The notes under the pieces: generated by a model
What the model saw: only the letters and a program-made list of their open reading frames with translations
The model's database searches: none
What the model was told of the DNA's origin: nothing
Origin: Unio delphinus
Lineage: Eukaryota; Mollusca; Bivalvia; Unionida; Unionidae
Assembly (NCBI GenBank): GCA_029339505.1
Contig: JAQISU010000233.1
Coordinates: 3,706,001-3,770,000 of the forward strand
Length of the DNA: 64,000 nt
Reading direction: 5' to 3'
Shown here: positions 23,386 to 34,500 of the stretch, one piece after another
Position numbering within the stretch: position 1 is the stretch's first letter
How the letters are laid out: each line of letters opens with the position of its first letter
Position numbers and translations under genes: made by a program

Positions 23386-25879
23386 TGCTCTAGCAAGGGG
23401 CTCGAATTTTGAATTCCATAAGAAGGTGAAGATATTTCTATTTATTAAAATTTCATAGTGTTTAGGTAGATCCGTCACGGTTGCAGTATACCAGATTTTG
23501 CTGCAAGCTAAAAGATTAATAACGTGCGACTTAGAAATAAGAGGTAAATTTCTACGTTTCCATAGTAATAGTGTATTCGTAAGTTTAGTAACATTTTTGT
23601 TCCAGTGATCATCGTTACTTAAATTGTTGCCAAAATGAAAACCTACAATTTGTTTCCGTCAATCCAAGAAATGCCAAAAGGGTGATCACTGCGGTTACGC
23701 TATTTTCCCATGAACATACCGTTTGATTTGCTGTAATTTATCTTAGCGCCAGAAGTACGATCGTACATACGAGACCAAAATAAATACCGTTCGATCGATT
23801 TATCCGTGCAACAGAAACCTGTACTATCATCCGCATAAAGGGAGATCTTACAGGCCTCTGTTGCCCCTTGCACTTGAATACCTATAATTTCTGGGTCGTT
23901 TCGAATTTTAATTGCAAAAGGCTCGTACACTATTATATATAAAAGGGGGGAGAGACTGCAACCTTGACGGACTCCTCTTGAAATGAAAAAGGGGGCCGAA
24001 ATAAAATTATTAACTATAACTGATGAACTAATATCAGTATAGAAAATTGAAATCCAATTAATAAAATCAGGGTGAAACCCAAAAGACTCCAATGTTTTTA
24101 ACATAAATTTTTAATTTACCCTATCGAATGCCTTTTCTTGATCTAACGATATAAATGCACATGATAATTCTTTTTGTTCTATAAAATCACAAATATTTCG
24201 TATAAGGTGACCATTATCAAAAATAGATAGACCCTTAACTCCACATGTTTGATCTATGTGTATTATTTTGGACATAACATGTCCAAGTCTATTAGTGATA
24301 ATTTTAGATAAAATTTTGTAGTCTAAATTTAATAGGGAGATAGGTCTCCAATTTTTCATATTGTTTGAATTTTGAGGATCCTTACATAATAAAGTAATAT
24401 AGGATATTTTTTTGTGAATCGGACATAGTGTTCCATTCAAAGATTAAATTGTATAAGCGGATTAGTGTGTCGCCTAAATATTCAAAGAACGTGACGTAAA
24501 ATTATTTTGTGAGACCGTCAGGTCCTGGTGATTTATTTGGTTTCATCATATTTAAAGATTTCAAAATTTCTGTTTTAGTAATAGGTCTAGTAAGGAATTG
24601 ATTGTCTTCAGCGTTTAACTGAGGCAATCCAGTTAAAAATTCTTTAAATAATTCTTCATCAATAGGTTCGGAGGTAAATAAATTTGAATAAAACTTTTCA
24701 AAGCATTTTAAAATATCAGCACTAGAATTATAGGTCACGTTATTATATTCAATTTCAGTAATGGTTTTCTGGGAATCCTTTTTATTTTCTGATTGAAAAA
24801 AGAATTGGCTCGGTTTTTCATTGTTGTCTAAAATTTTTGCTTTACTTCTAATTACTGATCCTATATATTTTTCATTTTGCAATTTTTTGATGGCCATCCG
24901 GAGTTCTTGTAGTTGTAAGAAAAGTTCTTCTTTATTAGTTGAATCATATTTTTGTCTTAGATATTGGTATTTTCTTTTCAAAGATTTAATTTCAAGGTTT
25001 TTCATTTTTGAGAGTTCTTTCGAATATCGGACAATCTCTTCTTTAAATTTGAGTTTTAGTTCATCCCAATATTCTAACGTGAGGTTATGATGTTTTAGTT
25101 CTCTCTGAATTAATTCCGTAATAAGCATTCTTAATGTGGTGTGGTTTAAAAGCGAGTTGTTGCATTTCCAGTATCCAGTACCATAGGATATTAATGAGTT
25201 GGAAGTTATACTTAAAATTACTGCATCATGATCAGATTGAGTGAAGTTTACAATTGTCGAATTAAGGATGAAATCTGCTATGTTTTTAGAAACATATATT
25301 CGGTCTAGCCTGCTTGCTAAAAGTGGTAATGAGGGGTCTAGTGTGTTTCTATACCATGTGTACCTTTTTGCTGAGGGGTTCAATTTACGAAAAGTATCGA
25401 TTAATTTAAAATTGGATATAAGAGATCTTAATGCTTGGATGGACTTATCGCTGTAATTAGTGAGATTATGTTGACCAGTTAAAAATGTGAATAACGAATT
25501 AAAAAATTCGCTTTTTTCCGAATCGGGAATAGGGCCATATATATTTAAGGCACGGTATGGTATATTATTGCACTGGAAGTCGGCGCAGATTATTCTACCA
25601 TCATGATCAGTTTCATATTTAAGGAAAGTTATATTAGGATTAAAATTAATAATAGCGACACCAGATGAACGACTCGAGCCAAAACTCCATATTGCATCAC
25701 AACATTTTAATTTATTCTGAATTTTTGAAGTAAGGGTTCTTTTTTCTACATGAGTTTCTTGTACAAAAAACAAGGTCAATATGATAAGAAGATACCAAGT
25801 TTCTAATCTCGTATAGTTTTTGATCTGTGTTAGCTCGAAGGCCATTTATATTTAATGTAAGGATATTAATTTTACTCAT
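23385..25879 (-). pseudogene. LINE A ORF2 remnant: AP endonuclease and reverse transcriptase
   Basis: Begins at the family start MSKINILTLNINGLRAN (25879). A frameshift near QETHVEKRTL (about 25760) leads into a long frame (24502-25845) holding LNIYGPIPDS, QSDHDAVIL and the reverse transcriptase start GPDGLTK. A stop around 24500 and a break around 24110 interrupt it. The palm domain continues as RGVRQGCSLSPLLY and SLYADDSTGF (about 23830), so the catalytic YADD is preserved. The translation ends at PLARAV, at the TA microsatellite (23385). The 60-bp block with the endonuclease GDFN motif is absent near 25460. Inactive. Confidence 0.9.
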
Positions 25880-26351
25880 TTGTTTGTTATTGGAGTGGCA
25901 TGTCCAGAATAAGTTAAACATCGTTCATACATGTAAGACATAACTGCTACGCATTTTGGTGTACGAGGCAAGTCAGTCTGAGCTGAGATGAGTAGAGTTC
26001 AATGTATATGTAGATACTTTTCATTACCAGAACTGACTTATAAAATAATAACAAAGTAGGGGAGGGTGTATAGTTAAGGGTTAAAAAATAATTGATGAAA
26101 AGAAATAAAATTCTACATATGTTATATATGTTTTGAAAAGAATAAAATTGATATTTTAAAGATAATGACATATTATAATGAATTGAAATAAATGAACCTA
26201 ATAGGAATGAAAAATAACTTATCTCCTTTAATCCGTTTGGCGTATTCATTGTCTGTTTTCCTGTCCTTATATATGTCCGTTCCATTGTATATCCTTCATT
26301 GTCCGTGGTCGTTCCAGATTGTTTAGCATATATTTCACAACTTGATGTTAA

Positions 26352-28386
26352 CAAAATTTATACAAAAGCAAAAGAATACCGGAAAATAAAATTTCTGATT
26401 TTCTCAATAAAATAAATCTTCCTCTTATATCTAATGAAAGTAAAGATTTATGTGACCAAAAGATAGAAATACATGAAATAGAAAAGGCCATAGATAAATT
26501 ATCCAAAGGGAAAGCTCCTGGAATTGATGGCATTAGTGCTGAATTCTACAAAAAATTCAAAACACCTCTATTACCCATTTTGGAAAAATTATACAACAAA
26601 ATATTCGAATCAGAAATAATGACAAACACAATGAGGACTGGAATTATTACTTTATTATATAAAAATAAAGGTGAAATCACCGATTTGAGAAACTGGAGAC
26701 CAATATCACTACTAAATATAGACTACAAAATTCTAAGTACAATTCTAGCAAATAGACTATCAAACACATTAAATGAAATAATTATGGGAAACCAATCATG
26801 TGGTGAAAAAGAAAGACAAATCTCAGATAACATTTTATCCATCAAAACAACTATCGAGTATATGGAAACAAATCAACAAAATGGTGCTTTGATATTATTT
26901 GATCAAGAAAAGGCTTTTGACACAATAGAAATTAACTTCATAATTGAAACCTTAAAAAAGAATGGATTTGGCCCCAACTTTATTCAATGGATTAGTATCT
27001 TATACTACCAAATACAATCTAAAATCCAAATAAATGGAGCACATACAGCTCCTTTCCCTGTCAGAAGATCTGTAAGTCAGGGATGCCCAATTTCGATGCT
27101 ATTATACATCATTGGTATAGAAACTCTAAATAACACAATTCAAAATGATGATATGATTTCGGGTGTTAAGATACCCAACTCATCGAAGGAGATTAAAACC
27201 TTTCTACATGCAGATGATATGACAAATTTTATAACAACTGAAATTTCTTATAATAATCTGATTAGACAATACACAAATTTCAGCCAGGCTTCTGGCTCGG
27301 AACTTAATAAAGAAAAAACTGAGATACTATTGATTGGAAATTGGAAATATAGAAAATATCTTTCACTCCCTCATGAAAAAATAAAAACTAGTGTTAAAGT
27401 ACTAGGTGTTTTCCTAGGAAAAATAATAAGACTTTAAATATAAAACAAATGTTAAACAAAATTCAAAAGCATAAAAATATCTGGAATTCAAGAGAATTCC
27501 GTTTTATGGAAAAAATACATATAGCAAAAACATATTTATTCAACTCCATTTGGCATGAGTTTAATATAATTGATTTTGGTATCTTTCATTTTCAAAAAAT
27601 AGAACAGTCAATATACAAATACTTTTGGAAAACTGTCCACAAATTGAAAAAAACCTCACTTCAACTTGATAAAATGAAAGGTGGACTAAATCTACCAAAT
27701 CTCAGACTTAAACAAGAGTCCATTTACCTACACAGATTAAACTCTTTAGAATTTCCTATCAAACACCCATGGCAAGGAATTTATATTTATTGGTTTGGCT
27801 TTTCCTTGTCCCACAAAAAAGTATTTATAATAATAATAAACTTATGAAAACCTTAAACCCTCCTAATATGATGAGCAGACAAATTAAAACCATTCGATAT
27901 TATAAAAATCAAAATATGGCATGGCAACTAAAAACACCTACGGAAATATATAATGACATAAAAAATATAAAACCATCAAAACACAGAATTGAAGTATTAA
28001 ATCCAGCACTTAACTGGGAAACTATATGGAAAAATTGGTCAAAAATTAGACAACCCCAAAAAGCTAATTTGATGTTTCAATATCTTCGTGATATCTGGTG
28101 GACTGGGGATGTAGCTTATAAAAGGAAGATTATTAGAAAACTCCCAAAATGTCCTTTATGTAAAAAATATGTTGATAGTAAAAACCACTTAATTTTAAAA
28201 TGCAAAACTTTTAACTTGAAAAGGGAAATAATTATAAATAAAATTAACAATCAAATGGATACTTTTAATAATAATATGCTATTGTATACTAACCAAATTG
28301 TAGATAAAGATCTATATAACGAGATTATAAAATACTTAATTGATATAATTTCAACGAGGAATAAACAGACTTGGGTACTAGGATAA
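26352..28386 (+). pseudogene. LINE C ORF2 remnant: reverse transcriptase and C-terminal zinc knuckle
   Basis: The first frame (about 26352-27437) contains KGKAPGIDGISAEFYKKF, NWRPISLLNIDYKILST, FDQEKAFDTIEI, SVSQGCPISMLLY and FLHADDMTNF, which holds the ADD catalytic pair (about 27210). A frameshift near 27437 leads to a second frame (to about 27800, with IWNSREFRFMEKIHIAKTYL). A further shift leads to the third (27790-28386), with CPLCKKYVDSKNHLILKC near 28150. The endonuclease domain and ORF1 are missing. The two frameshifts and the truncation make it inactive. Confidence 0.88.
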
Positions 28387-29270
28387 TGTAAAATCCTTTA
28401 TTTGTTCTTCTATCACTCTACACACTTTAGAAACTTAGCTCCATCTCTCATAAAATGTACTAACTATCCATATCTGTTCTTCTCTCATTCCTAACATACT
28501 TTAGAAATCTAGCTCTCCCACGTAAAAGTGCACTAACCAGAAACTACACTACCTTATATCATATTCAAATTGCTTTTCTAAATCTACCAAGCTCAAATTT
28601 TACTATGTTACAGTTTCCAATCCTGCTAACGGTAAAATCTACAGCGGGAATACAGGTCACTGATAGAACAATTTCCCACGCCTGAGCAACCACGTGATGT
28701 CTTCACACAGACTCTTCTCTCCTAACTGACAACCAACTCAAATCCTTCAGCACCTAGCAATTAAGCGACTTGAAACAATCATTTGACCAAATCAAAAACC
28801 AAAAACATCTGTCTCATGGTCCAACACTAGACCACGTGACCATTTAGAAATTCCATTCATCAATTAGTACAATCCGCTACGGAATATAACTCACTGATAG
28901 AACAGTTTCACACGCCCGAGGCAACAAAACCAAATCTTCCAGCACTTAGCAATCACGTGATCTGTAATAAACAATTGACCACATGACAATTACAGTATAA
29001 TAATTGTATTAATTCTAGCTTTAAACAAACTCAACTATTATAATAAACATTTATTTAAGAATTAACATAATTTTTAAACTTATAAAGAATTAAACAAGAT
29101 AGCTTGCTACAAACATCTTTTTCACTAATATTACATCTTAAATAACCCAGTAAAAGGCCAGGCGGCCTCATCATCGAATCCGCAATGGCACTCCGCCTTA
29201 ATCTATAAATGATGCAGTGACCTACAAGCAGGAGTCGCATTTTGACTATGATTTCAGTAAATGTCGGGCT

Positions 29271-29272
<2 letters not shown>
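28387..29272 (+). other. LINE C 3' region with internal degenerate repeats
   Basis: Non-coding. It contains two related blocks with 'CACTTTAGAAA(C/T)(T/C)TAGCTC' (about 28420-28440 and 28495-28515). Two more share CACTGATAGAACA(A/G)TTTC and ACACGCCCGAGGCAAC-like text (about 28658-28700 and 28890-28925). These suggest internal duplications within the 3' UTR. Confidence 0.55.

Positions 29273-29341
<69 letters not shown>
29273..29341 (+). repeat. (TA)n microsatellite
   Basis: An uninterrupted TA run of nearly 70 bases at the probable 3' end of LINE C. Confidence 0.95.
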
Positions 29342-29343
<2 letters not shown>

Positions 29344-30404
29344 GTAATATTATACTAAGACAAAGGAGCCAGTAAATTATTTGAAGAATACAACAAAGAA
29401 TTCTTACTAACATCTTAAATTTCCACTAATTATATAAGACAGTCTTCAAGCCACTCTTGTTTTGTTTTTACTATATAATATCACTTATTTTGTAAAAACA
29501 TAGGGAAAGCGAATGGAAAATTATTATTCCTTAGTGCTAAGGCACTTAAATATTCAAAATTTTCCAAAAACAGACTAAGGCCTCATGAATAATTTACCAT
29601 AAACATAATAGTTTACTCAAAACTATATCAAAATTATTTTCAGGATTTCATGTTTACGACTGGAACGATTTTGACCACCCGAAGACTAAAGATAAAACAT
29701 ATCACTTCTAGACATTCTTTTTATCTAAAAATGCCACAGCATTCAAAGGAATCAATAGAAAACATAAATACATAAACTATCTAAATAAACAATTTGCACT
29801 TTTTGAAAGCATTATTGATTTAATGGGCTTTTTTCAAAATTTCCAAATAACACTAAATACTATAAGGTCTAAGGGAAATAACTCTTATAAAAAATTTGAC
29901 CTAACTAATGCTGTCCAACATAACAACATGCAAACATACAATCTAAAAACACAATTTTGCACACACAATGGACAAACTTGACTTTGGCAAAGTCAACTGG
30001 GAATAATTTCATATAATATAATAAAATAGTTAAAACAGGAGTGGAAATTGGCCCTGGAATTTTAATAATTCTAACGGAAAGAGTACAATCCTAAGTTTAA
30101 GGAACAAGACTGTATAGAAATCTTTAAGCTCTGTGGCACTGGGAGAGAAATCGAGAGTATTATCAGTCGAAATTCCTTTTTGGGTAATGTAACTACTATA
30201 AATTTGATGAACAAAGCAAAGATCAACCGTCGCCAATTTATTTAAATAAAATAAAATTAAAGACACGAAAACATACACTATTTTACATACATGGGGTGGA
30301 CAGGGCTCCATAGCACTATATATATACATTTCATAAATGACGGTGTTCCTCTTACGACTCAAACCAGCTGCATGTGCTGGGGAGAGACACGAGGATCAAC
30401 ACCC
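29342..30404 (+). other. AT-rich DNA with a coding-like relic, no assignable gene
   Basis: A frame from about 29650 reads HVYDWNDFDHPKTKDKTYHF, a stop, and then about 85 open codons including NRKHKYINYLNKQFALFESI, ending at a stop near 29981. Composition looks protein-like, but I do not recognise it. A minus-strand frame (30030-30362) has no domain either. These may be relics of another transposon. Confidence 0.3.
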
Positions 30405-30425
30405 CACCCCCCCCCCCCCCCCCCC
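30405..30425 (+). repeat. Poly-C run
   Basis: About 20 C bases directly before the GGTTC that opens the U1-linked module. Confidence 0.9.
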
Positions 30426-30965
30426 GGTTCTTCTTCTTCTTGTCCTTCGGCTTCGGTCGAAAAAAAATGCCCCGCTGTGTGCAAGTAGTAATTCAGAAGA
30501 GTATAATTAACACACAGATAAAAGACTATGCAGAAAAACAGTTTCAACTGTTAAACTTAAAGGTTAAGCATGAAATTGTTCAACATTTTCAAACAAATAT
30601 GGTTGATGTATATATACTGTTCATTTACTTCGACTGCACTTTTAAATAATGCAACCCTTCCTATCTATATTATAATTCAATTAATATTTATGTTCCTGTT
30701 AATTTTACTCACATCATAAATTTGTTCTTGTTTTTAGTAAAATACAAAAACATATTTAGAATTTAGTTGCGAATACATTTTTGAACGGCATGATAGCTTC
30801 TGGGTGTCACGACAAAACAAATTCTACCTATAGCTAATTTAAAAATCAATTTTTTTTAAAATTTGATTTATTAGGGGTTAGCGCGAACGCAAACCCCAGA
30901 AAAAATTACGCTCCCACCCCCATTTGGGGTGAGTCACCCACATTTTGGGTGATCGCAAAGGTCAG
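30426..30965 (-). pseudogene. Second U1-linked module: U1 3' part plus its 3' flank
   Basis: Matches 22600-23145 in the same orientation at roughly 95%. On the minus strand it starts within U1 stem-loop III (CTGACCTTTGCGATCACCC, 30965). It passes through the terminal U1 hairpin (TGCGTTCGCGCTAACCCC, ending 30874), then the shared flank, and ends in the (GAA)n run and GAACC next to a poly-C run. Compared with 23063-23184 it lacks the earlier U1 bases. It also carries an extra stem-loop-III-like repeat (ACCCCAAATGGGGGTG) and an altered Sm region. It is not a functional U1 gene. LINE B inserted 9 bp beyond its U1 end. Confidence 0.8.
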
Positions 30966-30973
30966 TATTTTCT

Positions 30974-30985
30974 ACATACGAATGT
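30974..30985 (+). repeat. Target-site duplication of LINE B, 3' side
   Basis: ACATACGAATGT, identical to 36474-36485, flanking the LINE B poly-A tail. Confidence 0.9.
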
Positions 30986-31503
30986 TTTTTTTTTTTTTTT
31001 TTCATAAAATCTTTATTCAATATTTACATATTAAATTATACAAATGATAGTCAAAACCCCCACCAGCACCCGTCACTCATACACACATTTTCACCACACT
31101 CACTACATACAGACATTTAAAAAACACTTATATTTACACATAATAGTAGAAACATGTAATAAAGATATATGAGTAAGAAAATATTGAAATTATCTATTAA
31201 TTATAATGCAAGAATATATATGCACACCACTTCACATTCGCACAAAAGTACATAGTATTAGAATACAAAAATGATATACACATTTTGTTTGCAAAAACAT
31301 ACAATAAATGGAGACAATTTGAAAAGTTATTGAAATTATTGTTTAATTATAATATTGAAGCCGAGCAAAAACAAGAGAGAGAAAGGTAGCACGTGCAGCC
31401 TGAGGCACCGTGAAGACCGGCAGACGTGGATTAAAAATAGCGATATACGGAGATTCAAGGATTATGTGTAACTGGATTTATCAAAGAGAAAAGTAATATA
31501 ACG

Positions 31504-34500
31504 TTAGTCTAAGCTTATATCTATTACTAGTTCAAAATTATAAAGGGAACAAAATAGTCCGGCTAAACACCATTTGTCTATAAAATGAACGATATTAAGT
31601 CTATAAAAGTCAGTTTTGATTCTACATTTTAAACGGGATAAGAAGAAGGATAACAAGGTGTTACTGGTTACCACTTCTTTATGGAAATATGCTTGTATAC
31701 GTTTAATCCATATAGCATATTTATATTCAGCACATAATAAAAGGCACAAGTCCTCGAATTCAGGTTCCGAGAACGAGGCCCCATTCGGGATAAGACCGAA
31801 TTTAAGGAAAGTGTAAAAGGTATTGAAAGAGTTTCTTGAGAGTTTTTTCAACCATTTAATAATCAAATGCTGTAAAGGAAGTATTAATTTACACTCAAAA
31901 AATAAATGATCGGTGGTTTCTATCCCCCCGCAAAAACTGCATAACTTTGATCTAGAAATTTTCTTTAAGAACATGTTGTAATTTACTGGTAAAATATCAT
32001 GTATGGTTTTAAAACATACATCACGAGTGATGGGGTCTAAAAATTTATTGTGCAAGTTTTTCCATATATTGTCAAAATTTAAATCATATAATTTAGTTAT
32101 TTTGGGCTTAAGGGTATAATTTCGTAATTGTCGTTGGTAAAAAATGTTTGTAGGAACTTTGCCAAAACAAAGATCAGGATTATTTTGATGAAAAGTTTTA
32201 AAAATGGTTATGCAGTTTTTATAAAATTCAGGTACATGAAGCGTATGAGTAAATTTATTAAGGCCTAAATTGGGGTTGAAAAATCTTAATTGTAAACCTA
32301 TCCAATATCTTGCAAAATCTTTCCACTTGGCTGAAAATTCATCATCGAGCAGTTTTTGTATATGTTGTATACGTATTGATTGTATTTTACATTTCAGATG
32401 TATAATATTCAAACCCCCATCACAAAGGGGATTGACACTTACTGCCCTAGCAAGGGGTTCAAATTTTGAGTTCCACAAAAAAGTGAAAATACTTCTATTT
32501 ATTAAACATTCGTAATGTTTAGGTAGGTCAGTCACGGTTGCAGTATACCAAATTTTGCTGTACGCTAAAAGATTTATAATGTGGGACTTAGAGATGAGAG
32601 ATAAATTTCTTCGTTTCCATAGTAATAGTGTATTTGTAAGTTTATTAACATTTTTGTTCCAGTAATCATCTTTACTTAAATTGTTACCGAAAAGAAAACC
32701 TACAATTTTTGCCTTATCAATCCAAGAAATGCCAAAGGGGTGATCACTGCGGTTATGCCATTTTCCCATGAACATACCGTTTGATTTACTATAATTTACC
32801 TTAGCACCAGAAGTACGATCGTACATGCGAGACCAAAATAAATACCGCTCGATCGACTTGTCCGTGCAACAGAAGCCTGTACTATCATCCGCATAAAGGG
32901 AGATCTTACAGGCCTCTGTTGCACCTGGTACCTTAATACCTATAATTTCTGGGTCGTTTCGAATTTTGATTGCGAAAGGTTCATACATTATTACATATAA
33001 AAGGGGGGAAAGACTGCAACCCTGACGGACTCCTCTTGAGATTAAAAAGGGGGCCGAGATAAAATTATTGACTATTACTGATGAACAAATATCAGTATAA
33101 AAAATTTTGATCCATTTAATAAAGTCTGGATGAAAACCAAAAGACTCTAAAGTTTTTAACATAAATTTATAGTTTACCCTATCGAATGCTTTTTCTTGAT
33201 CTAGGGATATAAACGCACATGATAATTGTTTTTGTTCTATATAGTCACATATGTTTCTTATAAGGTGACCGTTGTCAAAAATAGATCGACCTTTAACTCC
33301 ACATGTTTGATCCATGTGTATTATTTTGGACATGACATTTCCAAGTCTATTAGTAATAATCTTTGATAAAATTTTGTAATCCACATTTAATAGGGAGATA
33401 GGTCTCCAATTTTTCATATTATTTGAATTTTGAGGATCCTTACATAATAAAGTAATATAGGATGATTTTTGGGAATCGGACATAGTGTTCGATTCAAAGA
33501 TCAAATTATATAAGCGGACTAATGTGTCGCCTAAAATTTCGAAGAACGTGACGTAAAATTCTTTTGTGAGACCGTCAGGTCCCGGTGATTTATTAGATTT
33601 CATCTTATTTAAGGCCTTCCAAATTTCTGGTTTAGTAATAGGTTGGATAAGGGTATGATTATCTTCAGCATTTAACTGCGGCAATCCATTTAAAAATTCA
33701 TTAAATAAATCTTCTTCAATGGATTCCGACGTAAATAGATTTAAATAAAATTTTTCGAAACGTTTTAAAATATCACCACTAGAATTATAGGTCACGTTAT
33801 TATATTCAATTTCATTAATAGTTTTTTTTGAACCCTTTTTATTTTCTAATTGGAAAAAGAATTGGCTCGGTTTTTCATTGTTGTCTAAAATTTTAGCCTT
33901 ACTTCTAATAACTGATCCTATATACTTTTCGTTTTGCAATTCTTTAATAGCCATCCTGAGTTCTTGTAGTTGTAAGTGAAGTTCCTCTTTATTGGTTAAA
34001 TCATATTGTTGTCTTATAGATTGGTATTTGTTTCTCAACGATTTAATTTCAAAGTTTTTCATTCTTGAGAATTCTTTTGAATATCGAATGATCTCTTCTT
34101 TCAATTTGAGTTTTAGTTCATCCCAATATTCTAACGTGAGATTATGATGTTTCAGTTCTCTCTGTATTAAGACCGTAATAAGTGTTTTTAAATTGTTGTG
34201 GTATAAAAGCGAGTTATTGCATTTCCAGTAACCAGCACCATAAGATATTAATGAGTTGGAAGTTATACTTAAAATTGCCGCATCATGATCAGATTGAGTA
34301 AAGTTTACAATTGTCGAATTAAGGATAAAATCTGCTATGTTTTTTGAAACATATATTCTGTCTAGTCGACTTGCTAAAAGTGGTATTGAGGGGTCTAGTG
34401 TGTTTCTATGCCATGTATAACTTTTCGATAACGGGTTCAGTTTACGAAAAGTATCAATTAATTTAAAGTTGGATATAAGAGACCTTAAGGCATGGATGGA

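Larger units (their letters stand above)
23185..26350 (-). mobile_element. LINE A: Tx1/L1-type LINE, lacking ORF1 and with internal deletions
   Basis: A minus-strand relative of LINEs B and D. Its 3' end (AATAAAGACGTTATG then an A-rich tail) abuts U1 sequence at 23184. The 3' UTR (about 23195-23340) runs into a CATA/TA microsatellite that replaces about 1.3 kb encoding the C-terminal part of ORF2 in LINE B. The 5' side stops at 26350, just inside the inter-ORF region next to where ORF1 would end, and joins LINE C head-to-head. It shares with LINE D the loss of the GDFN block in the endonuclease, so the two derive from a common defective ancestor or from each other. Confidence 0.9.
26351..29272 (+). 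mobile_element. LINE C: plus-strand Tx1/L1-type LINE, 5' truncated
   Basis: Begins at 26351, joined head-to-head to LINE A, inside the reverse transcriptase region. It carries the rest of ORF2 in three frames up to 28386, followed by an 890-bp 3' region. It ends near a long (TA)n run at 29273. It belongs to the same broad group as LINEs A, B and D but is a different family, with clearly diverged protein sequence. Confidence 0.8.

Noticed and set aside
23158..23478. Open frames rich in Tyr-Ile around 23.3 kb (and longer ones at 60.0-60.3 kb)
   Set aside because: They are translations of the CATA/TA microsatellite fused to LINE A sequence. Their length difference only reflects tract length.
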